NCBI GenBank assembly: GCA_037074615.1
Contig: CM073545.1
Span: 19,858,001 to 19,922,000, forward strand
Length of the DNA: 64,000 nucleotides
Reading direction: 5' to 3'
From: Leucaena leucocephala
Lineage: Eukaryota > Streptophyta > Magnoliopsida > Fabales > Fabaceae
Shown: positions 22,322 to 33,360 of the stretch, piece after piece
Layout of the letters: each line of letters starts with the position of its first letter
Position numbering within the stretch: position 1 is the first letter of the stretch
Notes under the pieces: model-generated
What the model was told of the DNA's origin: nothing
Databases searched by the model: none
Seen by the model: the letters and a program-made list of their open reading frames with translations, nothing else
Made by a program: the position numbers and the translations under genes

Positions 22322-23731
22322 GCACGTCCGTAGGTTCAACTAGTGAAAAGGTGAGACATGTGACTATTTAAAGTGTATTCAATCTTTAGGGATTATCACT
22401 TTTTTGTGATTTCAATCACGGCGCTTGGGGAGGCATCATAACTCCTAGATACCTAGGTTTACATCTGAGGGTAATAGACGACTCGCCCTACTTGACATTA
22501 GTATTGCCTAAGAGGAAGGGAGATTTTGTCTTGCCCTTAGATCATGGGTGAGCCTAACCCTTTTTTAAAATATTTTTGTATAAAAAAAAATATAAATACT
22601 TATATAAAAAAATGATAATTGCTTCAAATAGAATTTTTTTAGATAAATTTATTATATTTACTATCAGAAATAATGACTACTATATTTATATTGTAAGTTT
22701 TTTAAAGAAATTTTATTATTGATTATGCTACTCTCTCTCTCTACATACTATCAATGATCAGACTCTATCCCAACAAAATTAAGTCTGATAAAAGAAGTTT
22801 CAAATTAATATTTAAATTTTTATAAAAAAAATATTTACAAGAGGAGGATACATATATCTCTTAAAAAAGAATAATAGTAATATGATAATATGCTTAATTA
22901 AGTGACCTTATAACATGACATGTGTTCATAAAAATTAGAAAAAGAAGTTGCTTGGTCAAAAACAAAATACGTGGGGAACTGGTTCCTTATATCGCCTGCC
23001 TGACCCGTGCATTTTGGGTTCGGTTAGTGTGGGACTCCTTTGCTTTCAGGTCCACAGTTGGGATCGACCGCCTTTCTCGTTCATATTTTCTTTTATTTTC
23101 TTTCCTTCTTTTCCCCCGATCATTTTTAATATTTTAAAAGAATTAAAATAGAAATGAAATCAAGATTAAGAGAAAAAGAACGCGAAGGAATTCAGAGTCA
23201 CGCTCTGGGCCTCCGATGGAGCTGGTTGGCGCTTTTGATTTGGGTGACGCGGGACAAGTTGATTGGAGGGTACAGTTGGCCCGGGAGCGAAGCTTATGCA
23301 TTGGTCGACTCAAAAACAAAAAATAAGATGCAATGAACAGGGGAGGGAGGAGGATGGATGAAATAGATATTTAGAGGATCTAAAATATCTGGCGAAGCCC
23401 TCCACCTCGGCACCATTAACATTAGGATATTGCACTTTTTCTCCGCTTCTCCTTTCTAATCAAAAGTGAAAAAGTGCGAAATTTTTATATATTACAATCC
23501 TTCGCCCACCCTGGTTTTCCCGTTTCCCAAACAACCACCCGCCCCGGATTCCTACAAATATCTTCACTTAATTTCGTTTCCTCCTCCTCCTCTTCTGCTC
23601 CCTCCCACCCCCACTTTCGATCCCATAGCCCAAAAATTCCCCCTTGTCCCCATATGATATAACTTTATCCTCGCCAATCCGTGTCCCCAACAGCCAATCT
23701 TGATTTTCCCTGGAAACTTCTCTTTCTATAA
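22322..23731. other. Intergenic and LUX promoter region
   Basis: The left part is AT-rich and contains a (CT)n run at about 22733-22742. The right part is the promoter and leader of the LUX gene, including two evening-element-like sites at 23365-23390. The leader is pyrimidine-rich (23578-23610). Confidence 0.5.
23365..23390 (+). promoter_or_regulatory. Pair of evening-element-like motifs upstream of LUX
   Basis: AAAATATCT, the exact evening element, lies at 23382-23390. AGATATTTA, a reverse-strand near match, lies at 23365-23373. They are about 340 and 360 bp before the LUX ATG. CCA1, LHY and RVE proteins bind this motif, and the Arabidopsis LUX promoter is known to be controlled this way. 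Confidence 0.6.
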
Positions 23732-24685
23732 ATGGGGGAGGAGGTCAAGATGACCGATTACGACGGCGCTGCCCCCGATGATGATGAGAGAATCCTCGAA
23801 TGGGAGCTGGGCCTCCCTACTGCCGATGATCTCACCCCCCTCTCTCAGCTCCTGATCCCGCCGGAGCTCGCCTCTGCCTTCAGCATCTCGCCGGAGCCCA
23901 GCCGGACTCTCTTCGACGTCAGTCGTGCTTCCCAGACTACTCTGACGAATCTTCGCGGCGGAAGCTCTCAGGCCTTTTCCTCCAATAATTTCAAGTCGCT
24001 CAACGATGACGGCTGTCGAGACCCCATCGTGGTGGAGCCCGATGACGAGGCCGATCGACATGGGTCGGGGTCCGATTCTCGGAAACTCAGAAAGATCGAC
24101 TGCACCGAAGAAGCTGATTCGGCTCTGCGGACGGAGAATTCGACGGATGATCCGTCCGCTCGGACCTTAAAGCGGCCTCGGCTTGTATGGACCCCGCAGT
24201 TGCACAAGCGGTTTGTGGATGTGGTGGCTCACCTGGGAATCAAGAACGCAGTGCCGAAGACGATTATGCAATTGATGAACGTCGAAGGATTGACCCGAGA
24301 AAATGTCGCGAGCCATCTTCAGAAGTATCGGCTTTACTTGAAGAGGATGCAGGGTTTATCCAACGAGGGCCCTTCATGGTCGGACCAGCTCTTCGCTTCC
24401 ACTCCGGTGCCGCAGAGCTTACACGAGTCTGGTGGAAGTGGGCACTCCCATGGAAATGGGCATCTTCCGGTCCCGATTCCGATGCTATATCCACCGCCAA
24501 TGATGCGCATGCCGGTTATCGGAATGGCCAATGGTCAGGGTCACCCGCATGCTCACATGGGAATGCCGGTTGCCAATCACGGGTTCGACTCACATCCATA
24601 TAACATGTTGCAGCAAAGGGATTGGTCTGGCAATAAATTTGCTTCGGTTGTATCAGACCCTCACGTTACTACTAATGATAAATGA
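23732..24685 (+). CDS. LUX: GARP-type Myb transcription factor LUX ARRHYTHMO (PCL1)
   Basis: This is an intronless 317-residue protein. LUX is the DNA-binding member of the evening complex with ELF3 and ELF4, which represses clock and growth genes at dusk. The N-terminus MGEEVKMTDY, ILEWELGLPTADDL and FDVSRASQTTLTNLRGGSS match the LUX/BOA family. The single GARP Myb repeat spans about residues 146-203 (KRPRLVWTPQLHKRFVDVV to SHLQKYRLYLKRMQGLS) and is essentially identical to Arabidopsis LUX. The C-terminal third is rich in His, Gly, Pro and Met (GHSHGNGH, YPPPMMRMP). The start is the ATG giving the conserved MGEEV. An intron may follow directly after the stop in the 3' UTR (GTGAGC at 24721). 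Confidence 0.96.
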   Translation: MGEEVKMTDYDGAAPDDDERILEWELGLPTADDLTPLSQLLIPPELASAFSISPEPSRTLFDVSRASQTTLTNLRGGSSQAFSSNNFKSLNDDGCRDPIVVEPDDEADRHGSGSDSRKLRKIDCTEEADSALRTENSTDDPSARTLKRPRLVWTPQLHKRFVDVVAHLGIKNAVPKTIMQLMNVEGLTRENVASHLQKYRLYLKRMQGLSNEGPSWSDQLFASTPVPQSLHESGGSGHSHGNGHLPVPIPMLYPPPMMRMPVIGMANGQGHPHAHMGMPVANHGFDSHPYNMLQQRDWSGNKFASVVSDPHVTTNDK

Positions 24686-27371
24686 GCTTTCATTCAGAAA
24701 TTTGTCAACAACTCGATAACGGTGAGCATCGTTGAATTTTCTATCATCATTTCTCATCAATCTTGTCCGTCTTGTTGTGTGCGACAGTATAAATAGAATC
24801 GATCAGGAATTTCATAACTATTGTCTAATTCACTTGGAACAATAATGCAGTTGGTAATATTCAATTCAAATCCAATAATATGTTCGGCTTATCTTTCCTT
24901 GAATGACATATTAGTTGAACATAATTTACATGTGATTAATTGAAGTGGCTTGTAGAAAATCTCGCTTCCACAACAAAGGTTCAGAACTGAGAACCACATA
25001 GAGATAAAGGTCATTGGTCATATGGTCTAATGTAATGCCCCTTTCAGGTACACCACGGTTACCACGACTCAGTCGCATCTTAAACCTAATAAACGACTAT
25101 TAGAGACTCTGTATGCGATATAACGTAGCAGAGCGTATAACATACCCTGTTTCTCATTTCTGTACTCTGCAATGAGCAGGTTATATTATATTGTTGTTCA
25201 TTACAATCTGGCGAGAGAGTGCACGATTAAGTGATGAACTTAAAGGAAATTATTAGTGGGTCACTTTGTGTCTTTTTTCACTGCTTCGTTTCGTTCTACG
25301 TAAATCAACTAAACGACCTCTCTGGTCTGGAGTGATGAATGATGAACTAATTTGATGTTGTGTCATCAGTTCCAAAACTTCCTTTTTGTGATTGACTATT
25401 TTTATGATGTACGATGGGATATTTTGCTGTCCAATGCATAGAACATATGGTTCTATGGAGCTTCATGTGACACATTTATTTATTTATTGTTACAGACATA
25501 GGCACGCATATCTTCTTCTGAATTTACGGCAACACTGCCCTGATTTTGCAAGATTATCTGTGTTTACAATTAAATGTATCGATTATGCCGTCAGACGACT
25601 TCCCGATTTTGTGGCTGCAGAAAAATGACGCATAAAATGACGCATCTTATGCTTATTATTTTGTAGATTCAAAAGTTTAACCAATGGCCATCACTTGGGA
25701 GCATAGGATGCAGCTCTGTTGGTGGCCGTGCATTTCATTTACATGCATTCTTAAAGAAGTAATTGCGGACTTGGAGCCAAATGGGGTCTGATATTATGTA
25801 CCGTTTCAGCAAATTCACGGACCTTTTCTTGACAAACATATCACGTTATCTGGCATAATGCTTCTGGTCTAGCTAGATTACTGCAGCTCCTGAAGTACAT
25901 TCTTAAATCTTAACTGGTTCTCCCATTCATTAGTGTTGCTATGTGTTTGTGTTTCCTGAATTTGTTAACTCTCTTTTTCAGCACCAATGCAAAATTGAAT
26001 AAGAGAAGGACTGAGCAAAAGTTAGCAACCTTAACTTGTAGCTCCTCATTATTATTCCATTCGAAATGCGTGTTCTCTTTGCTCTTGGGGTAATTGAGTT
26101 CGGTGATATGGTTTAATCTTATATTCGTAGTGCACTTTGTTGTCCGTGGGTCTGTATGTAGGGGGTATAACTGTAGACAGTTATATATTCTTCTACCTTT
26201 TCAAATTCTGTGATGTGTAAATCATATCGTTAGCGGTGGTGATGGGAAGTAGCAGCAAGATTCAAAGCAGGAGGGGCGAAGCTGGGTAGTTGGAGGGAAA
26301 TCAAAGGAGATTGAGGAACGGATTGAAAAGAAAAAAAGAAAAGCACTAAATGGCAGGGTTGTTTTTTAAAGAATGGTGGAGGGTTTGGGGATAAGGTGCA
26401 AACAAATGGCTATTATTATTATTATAGTCAGGGGATTAGGTTTGGGGGTTAAAATATGGGGAGAAGCTTCTAGGTTCGGCAATAAATAATTGAATATAGT
26501 GACTGGACCATTAATCCTTTTCTTCCCTTGAGATTTAGAAAAAGTTTAGATAAAAACGAAGGAATCCTATTATGATGAGGATGATAATAATAATATAGTC
26601 AGTCATCGTGATAAGAAAGGATAGGCCCCCAAAATGATAGTTTATTAAAAATTGACAATCGGTGGCTTTGTCTTGAGGGAAATATATGCAGTCAAACAAC
26701 AAATCTTTAGAGGATGCTGATTAATTAATGACAAACGGGATAATTTAAAATACGCAAGTGGGAAATGAGGCATCAGATGAGATGTGTAACTTGAATTATT
26801 TAGATATGACGACAATTGGGGTTTTCATAGATCACACAAAGAAAGAAGAAAAGAACATTAAGTATTGTGCATAGTGTGGCAGCATCTATGAAATGTGCAA
26901 GCATTAGAAATATACTAGTAATTAAGATGGGAAGTGAAGAGGGAGTAGATGAAAAGAGGAATGGAGAGAAATGAAGGCCTCATTCGCCAATCAGGCTTGA
27001 TGCAGCTCTCTGCATGCCGGCCTTGTCAACCAAACCAAGTGTGGCTGCGTTCACGAACGTTTTGCCGTCAGTTTGATTTGTATCTTCACTTTGCCAAATC
27101 CCACTTCCCAACATATTCCTACCTTGTGATTGTGGTCGTCGCCCATTTTAGCATTTCAACTATAAAAAATGTTATTCTTCACATAATGTAACTAAAGATA
27201 AATAACTTGCAAGTGCGAGGGAAGACCAGGTCAAGTTACTATTTCATGAAACCCGTAATCGTGAGGTTTAGCGGGAAGGAAACAAAACTAGTGCATTAAC
27301 TCCGGATCCTCCAAGCCTTCCATTTCCACAATTTCATTTCCCCATCACCGATGCTTCTCATCATCGCAAAA
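24686..27371. other. LUX 3' region and intergenic to LTI65-like gene
   Basis: A possible LUX 3'-UTR intron runs from GTGAGC at 24721 to a pyrimidine-rich CAG near 25981. An ATT-repeat lies at about 26408-26423. No other coding region is recognised. In the final 450 bp before the LTI65-like ATG I see no ACGTG (ABRE) core by eye. Confidence 0.4.
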
Positions 27372-28815
27372 ATGGCTCAACTCCACAGAAATGCTCCTGC
27401 TGTTTCTCCCAAATCTCCCTCTCCTACTGTCGAACAACCCCTCCGAGGTATTTATTATTATATCATGTACAACAAGGTTCATTTAGTTACAACCATTACT
27501 CACGACGGCTTTATGTGATGCTATATAGGCGCAGAAACCTCTAAGGGGTCACCGTCCTCCTCATCCTCCGACAGGTCCAAGCACCGGGACGCCCTGGAAG
27601 ATCCCAGCCACCATCACAAGAAATCAGTTCTCACTAAAGTCAAAGAGAAGGCCAAGAAATTGCGCCACAGTCTCGGCAAGAAGAAGCACGACGATAACGC
27701 CATTCCCTCCCTGGCCGAATATGAGGAGGATGAAGATACTGAATACCTCGGAGCTCCCAGTAATGTCATTCATTCACTCTTTTATTTCCTATATCCATAT
27801 ATATTCTACGCAAATTCCGGTAATCTGTGTGGTGTAAAAGATGGAGTCTCATAGAAAAAGTATTGAAACGCATTAATGTCATTGTCTTTCTTTAACGCGA
27901 GTTTTGAGAAATACTACTCTCGGGCATCTTAAATTATGAACCATATCCGGCAATCTTAACTTGGATTTCGCCAACCCTCTCTCTCAGTGTATGAAACGGA
28001 GCTGGCCCCCGAACAATACAAGGAGAAAGCAAGGCAGAATCCAAGAGCAAATGCGATCTCTGAGGAGCATGCACTGCCAAGTTCTGTCAAATCCGAAGTT
28101 GAAATAGAAAAAGAAACGACCCTCAGTCCCTCAAAGTCCCAGAGAATAGCAGCTCATACCCCTGGTCCGAGCAAGACTACGCCTGAATATACAGTAACCC
28201 CTTCCTTCCCCTCCAAGTTTCTGGGCCTTTCAATTGAACCCCCGGAGCGATTAACTTCATCGGCCCCAACAACGTCCCGAAAAGTTTCTTCGGCTAGGTC
28301 ATCTTCCGGAGACTGCCCCCAAAACTTTTTATGACGCAACACTGCCTCCGCATGCTTCATCTGCTCCGGCGACTCCACAAGGTTCTGCGCGTAATGGCTA
28401 CAGTGACCAAATATGGGATAAGGCTGTTTCCCTGAAAGAGTATTTGATGAATAAGTTAGAGCCAGGGGAAGATGACAGAGCGCTGTCTCAGGTGATATCT
28501 GAAGCAATAAGTCCTAAAAGAGCTCCTGAAGATAAAGGCGTGATGGAGAAGTTCAGAGATGCCGTCCCTTCTTTGCTCCGAAATTATGAGCCCTCACAAT
28601 CTGCAGTCCAAATGCCCGTTACACAAACTTCATCTGAAATTCCAGTACCCACCAACGCTTATGAAGAAGGTATTGGACCTGTTCCTCTGATTCTCCCCCC
28701 CTTCTTTTAATTGCTATCTTTATAATACTTTCTTACAATATCATGATATTTATTTCATCGCATCATTGCAGTTGGTCAGGAGGAGAGCCATGGTAAAATT
28801 CTTCAAGCCAATTGA
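27372..28815 (+). pseudogene. LTI65/RD29B-like (CAP160 family) stress protein gene with internal frameshift
   Basis: LTI65/RD29B proteins are hydrophilic, ABA- and cold-induced and thought to protect cells under dehydration. Exons are 27372-27447, 27529-27759, 27988-28669 and 28772-28815, all with GT-AG introns. The family is recognised from HHHKKSVLTKVKEKAKKLRH, EYLGAPMYETELAPEQYK and the C-terminal block KLEPGEDDRALSQVISEAIS, ending GKILQAN. The summed exon length is one base more than a multiple of three. The frame read from the ATG stops at 28332-28334, while the continuing family sequence (APKTFYDATLPPHASS onward) lies in another frame from about 28300. This is either a real frameshift mutation or a sequencing error. 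An in-frame ATG 21 bp upstream (27351) is an alternative start. Confidence 0.8.
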
Positions 28816-29096
28816 AGGTTCCCATAAGATTTCTTTGCATTCATGTGTATGTATTCAGTATTCTTTATTGACATTTTTTGAGGATGTATCAAATACTTAG
28901 ATCCTAAAGATCATTCATTAATGTATCTATTTTTACAGCCAGTAGTTGGTGTGGAATATTATCTGTGCATGATCCAATATATGAAAGCTAAACCTAAAAA
29001 TAGATGCTTTGGGAACGGGCCCAGTATACTAATAAACAGAAATAACACCCCCCGCATCGATTAGTCGGCGAAATCATCCAGTGCTAGTTTAAGCTG
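28816..29096. other. Convergent 3' intergenic region
   Basis: This short AT-rich spacer lies between the 3' ends of the LTI65-like gene (plus) and the sugar transporter gene (minus). Nothing else is seen. Confidence 0.4.
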
Positions 29097-32000
29097 TCAC
29101 TTCAAGATTTTGGATTCTATATCTTCTAGGCTCAAACCTTTTGTCTCAGGAACAGAAGATACAACGAACAGGAGTGATAATAGAGCAATGGCACCAAAAA
29201 GGAGAAAAAGGTTCTCTGCTCCAAGAATCTCCTGCATAATTAACACAAGGCAATACGAGATAATGATTAACAGATAATAAGAATTACGCAATAAATCCCA
29301 AAATAAAGAATTAAAAAAACCTTTAATGGAGAGAATGCAAAGGTCACAATAGCATTTGAAGCAAAGTTGGCCAGAACCGCCAGGCTAATCCCCCTTCCTC
29401 TTGTCCGAAGTGGGAAAATTTCTGAAACCATAAGCCAGCTTATTGGCCCAAACGATATCTGCAAAACACGTGCCAGCGCACAAGTGTTATCAATGAGAAG
29501 ATTCTTTTTCTATTTGTTTTGTTTTATACAAGGATACCAGCAGGGCTAACGGCCAGAAGGCTACCTGGTAGCAACCAACATAGAGAAGTAAAGCAGCTAC
29601 TGCAACAACTGGGAAGCCCCCAAGAAATTTGTAATATGCGGAAAGAAGAACTAAAGAAAGGGCCTACAAAACCAAGGAGAAGTTGAACAAAAATTGCGCT
29701 GGACAAGTTTCTGTCAAAAATACTGCAAGAATCTTTTTGTTTTTTTTTTTTAATTCTGAGAATCTGTTATTTTAAATGTGAAAATAGGATGCGTACAATG
29801 CCACTGACACCTCCAATCAGGAGAGGTCTTCTCCCCAAATCATCGACTTTCAAGACAGCAATCCAAGTCATCAGTAACTACAGGTGTTGATGAATAAGAA
29901 ACAATGATCAGTGCCACATAGCAAGCACTATTTCCAATTTTAAATGAAAATTAAAATGGTATACCTTGAATAAGCCAATAACAACTGAAACTTTTGTGGC
30001 ATCAGAAGCAGCCGAAAATCCAGCATTCTATATATTAATAACAAACAGAAGATAATTAAAAGTGAACGGGATGGAAATGAACAAATTTAATTTCGCAAGA
30101 CTGGGGAAATGAAGTTATAGATAAAAGTACCTGAAGAATTGGACCAGCATAATACAGAACACTTGGTTGGCCTGTTATCTGTTTTAACAATCTAATCAGA
30201 CAAACTATAAAAAAAGATTTCTCCACTTTCCCTTAAATGTCTCATTACTAAAGTGGCGAGGTTACAGACAATCAAAATAATAATGTAATATACTCATGTG
30301 CACCAAGTGGAACTACCTGTTGGAATAAGACTAGACCCCCACCAATTATGAAGGCTTTAAGACTGGGCCCCTGAAACACCTCCAAGAAACTCGCCTCCTC
30401 TGAGTTCTCTTCTTCATAGGCAGACTTCAATGAGACAAGGGTCTCCTCTACTTGCCTCTCAGAAACTTTGTCACCTGGCAGTCGGCCCCTTAATCTGCTG
30501 AGGGAAGATATTGCTTTTTCTTTCAACTCTTGAAATGAACCTTTCCCTTGAACTGCCCTGAGAAGCAACCACCGTGGAGATGAGGGAAGAAGCCACATTC
30601 CAAGCCCCATGAGCACAGCAACTGGAGCACTTATTCCATACATGAACCGCCATCCCCCAACTGTATTAATCTGAAAGCTTCCCACAAAGTAACCCAGCTG
30701 CAGAGAAGTTCAGTGTCCGACTAAGTCAAGTCTGTAGTGGATAAAATAAAGATAAGATAATCATATGATACCAGAATCCCCAGGACAATGAAGAGTTCTT
30801 TTAATGATACTAGAGTTCCACGGATTTGTGATGGGCAAGTTTCTGCAATATATAAAGGAGCGCCATGCATGGCCTGTAATGCGATATATTTGTAAGATTA
30901 CAAAGTTATCAGCTATATTACAGAAAAACACAAACAGGTCAAAGGAGCTCACCAAACCTATGCCTAGGCCATAAAGTAGCCTTCCAACTAAGAGGACACC
31001 AAGTTCTGGTGCATAGGCAGTGACCGAACCACCAAGCACATATAAAAAGGCTGCAACCAAGAGTTCTCGCTTCCTCCCTAATGTCAGCCAATTCAACAGA
31101 ATGAATAAGAAATATAACCCTAAAACTAATCTTCAATTTCAGTATAAAATGAATAAGAAAAGGAATTTACCAAGGAAATCAGCAACAGCGAATGCAAGAA
31201 GGGAGCCTAGAAGAGCTCCGTACAGGGAACCACTGACCTATGATGGATGTTAGAGGTAAGATTGTAATCAGTATGGACAACAATAAGTTTTTCAGCACTA
31301 TACAAGAAGTTCTCCAACCATGACACTGAATTATACCACCAGTCCAAGCTGAATGGCAGAAAGGTTGAACCATGTTATGCCGCTAAGTTCAGGTGACTGT
31401 GAATTCAAGCAACAAGGCAATAAGAATAATTACTTGCTTTATACAAAAAGATTCAAACAATTGCAACAAAAATACAGCCACTGACAAAGTTACCTGCAGT
31501 GAAATCGTAGCACCAGAGGTGGCTCCAATATCATACCCAAATAATAAGCCACCCAATGCAGGGAACAAAAACCTAAAATTTGGAAATGGGGCACTAATTA
31601 ATTGAAATAAAAATGATAAGGGGCTTATACGTTACAAAATTTGCCACGTTTGATCACTTTGAACTAGGATTGACGTTTTTAAACTTTCAATTACAAAGGT
31701 AGCACAGAACTTTGGATTTGGGAATGGGAAAAGGAAAGGGGAAGGATTGGACCTAAACTTTACATTAGGAATCCTGACACTAATTTTGTTTACAGGTGTC
31801 ACTTGACTCTTTGCATGATTGACGTTTTTTGGCTGAAAATAGTGGATATTGTCCAAATAATAGAAATCAGTACGTCTTGTTTTATAAGCAAAGTTTTAGT
31901 TCTAAAGTAGCAACGCGTGAGTGAGATAAGCTTTTCCGGTGAAGTAGCTGTGGAAAAGCCTTCACACGAGGCCAAGCTTCCTATTTGTCTGAGTTTAACA

Positions 32001-32429
32001 TGCGAATGACACACTCGGAATGAAGTAGGAGATCAGAAACGTACGGAAAAATCACAGAAGACCAAGAAAATTCTTCCCGAGAAGTTGCAACAGATGCAAA
32101 CGACTCGGGTGGTTCACCCGAAGAAAAATCCCTCTGTGCGCCAACCTGCCCAGAAGACAAAAGTGCATAATTATAACAAAGAAAGCATGAGACTTTGATA
32201 AGAATCTCAGCTATGGGATTCTCACACAGAATCTGAGTCTTCGGCCAGAGTAGGAAGGAGGAATCGGGTAAGGGGCGCAGCTGGGCGCGAAATGATCGTT
32301 ATATGATGAAGTGAGACGAGGATTAATACGAGAGAAGGAAAATGGAGCTCTCGATCGCTTTGTTGTCCTGCGATGGGGAGAGAGGTTGATCAAATTGAGG
32401 GGGGGAGGAGTGGAGGCAGAGCAAGCCAT
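29097..32429 (-). CDS. Chloroplast sugar transporter, D-xylose-proton symporter-like 3 type
   Basis: Fourteen minus-strand exons close in frame to 560 residues: 32226-32429, 32045-32145, 31494-31572, 31337-31396, 31171-31237, 30953-31077, 30772-30873, 30317-30697, 30131-30178, 29965-30027, 29797-29877, 29565-29663, 29321-29458 and 29097-29231. The first 70 or so residues are Ser/Arg/Pro-rich, as in a plastid transit peptide. Major-facilitator sugar motifs follow: ALGGLLFGYDIGATSGAT, ADFLGRKRELL, GRLLYGLGIG, ETCPSQIRGTL, FQQITGQPSVLYYAG, VDDLGRRPLL, WLMVSEIFPLRTRGRG and VPETKGLSLEDIE. The closest family member I recognise is Arabidopsis At5g59250. The exact substrate of this clade is not firmly known. 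The start is the only ATG giving a transit-like N-terminus in frame. Confidence 0.94.
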
Positions 32430-33012
32430 GCGATCCCCAAAGAAAGCAAGAATCAGTGAGTGGAATCAGTTGCTTGATAGCTATGGTTTCATTATCTCTT
32501 TGCCTACGCTGTTTGGTGACACTCTCTATGTTAGTCAATTTATTTCGTTTTTTTTTAAATAAATAATAATTTTTTTTGGGCATATGATGTGATAAATAAA
32601 TGGTCTATCTTTCTTTCTTTCTTCCCCGCCCAATAGTTAGAAGAAATTTTTTTACTGAAGCTTAAAACAAACCTACATCGCATCTATCATTTGTTCATAT
32701 CAACTCAAAGGATCAATGAATTATTGGCATATCATGGCGGAGAGAAGTGGATGCGAATAAAAAGACAATCTTATTATTGGCATATTCCGAGTTGCAATAA
32801 ACAAGTAAACATGACATTTAACTCGTACAAACCCTATTAACCAACCAAACGTATGATCCTTTCGGTAATTGACCGCCACGCATAACTCCTACCCCTCTTT
32901 TACGCTACCCCCTTTAGATACGATATGATCCATACCATAGCAGAGCAACATTAAACATTGATGATCCATATAAGGTTCCCGCAGAATCCCAGGATTCGAT
33001 TTGATTAAGGAA
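32430..33012. other. Divergent promoter region
   Basis: This 583-bp spacer lies between the sugar transporter start (minus) and the small ORF at 33013 (plus). It contains T-rich runs near 32549-32580 and a (TTTC)n stretch near 32609-32622. No other feature is recognised. Confidence 0.4.
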
Positions 33013-33360
33013 ATGGAGGAAAGCAAAGGCATAACAAAAGCTGGGGTAAACGCCACAAGGTTACAGAAGCGTGCTCCCGCGTCACTTGAGCTTGATAACA
33101 TCAGCAGGGGCTTCCCTTTTGGAGCTTCTAATGAATCTTCCAATGCAATCCCATTACTGTCCCCACTCATCCTATCACCACAGCCGTCATTGATGGAGGC
33201 TACAGACAATGGAATTGACAACCAGCGATGTTGCAGCGTACAAGGTGATCTGGTTTCATCGTCCGGGTGGCAGCATCCAGCCATGGCTCCATTTCAGGAG
33301 CCTTCGTCTCTGTTTAGTTTTTTCCAGAAACAATGTGCTATTGTTAGCCAAGCTCAGTGA
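33013..33360 (+). CDS. Small plant-specific protein of unknown function
   Basis: This single frame of 115 residues starts MEESKGITKAGVNATRLQKR and ends in a FQEPSSLFSFFQKQC-like segment. The composition (Ser/Pro-rich, one IPLLSPLILSP stretch, few hydrophobic runs) suggests a disordered nuclear or cytosolic protein. The blocks TRLQKRAPASLELD, IPLLSPLILSP and GWQHPAM look like conserved islands of a small land-plant family, but I cannot name it with certainty. A minus-strand frame overlaps but lacks any motif. The call rests on length, codon content and these islands. Confidence 0.55.
   Translation: MEESKGITKAGVNATRLQKRAPASLELDNISRGFPFGASNESSNAIPLLSPLILSPQPSLMEATDNGIDNQRCCSVQGDLVSSSGWQHPAMAPFQEPSSLFSFFQKQCAIVSQAQ

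Noticed and set aside
21644..22339. A 231-codon minus-strand frame across the SINE array
   Set aside because: It is a tandem translation of SINE bodies (repeated peptide blocks) and not a gene.
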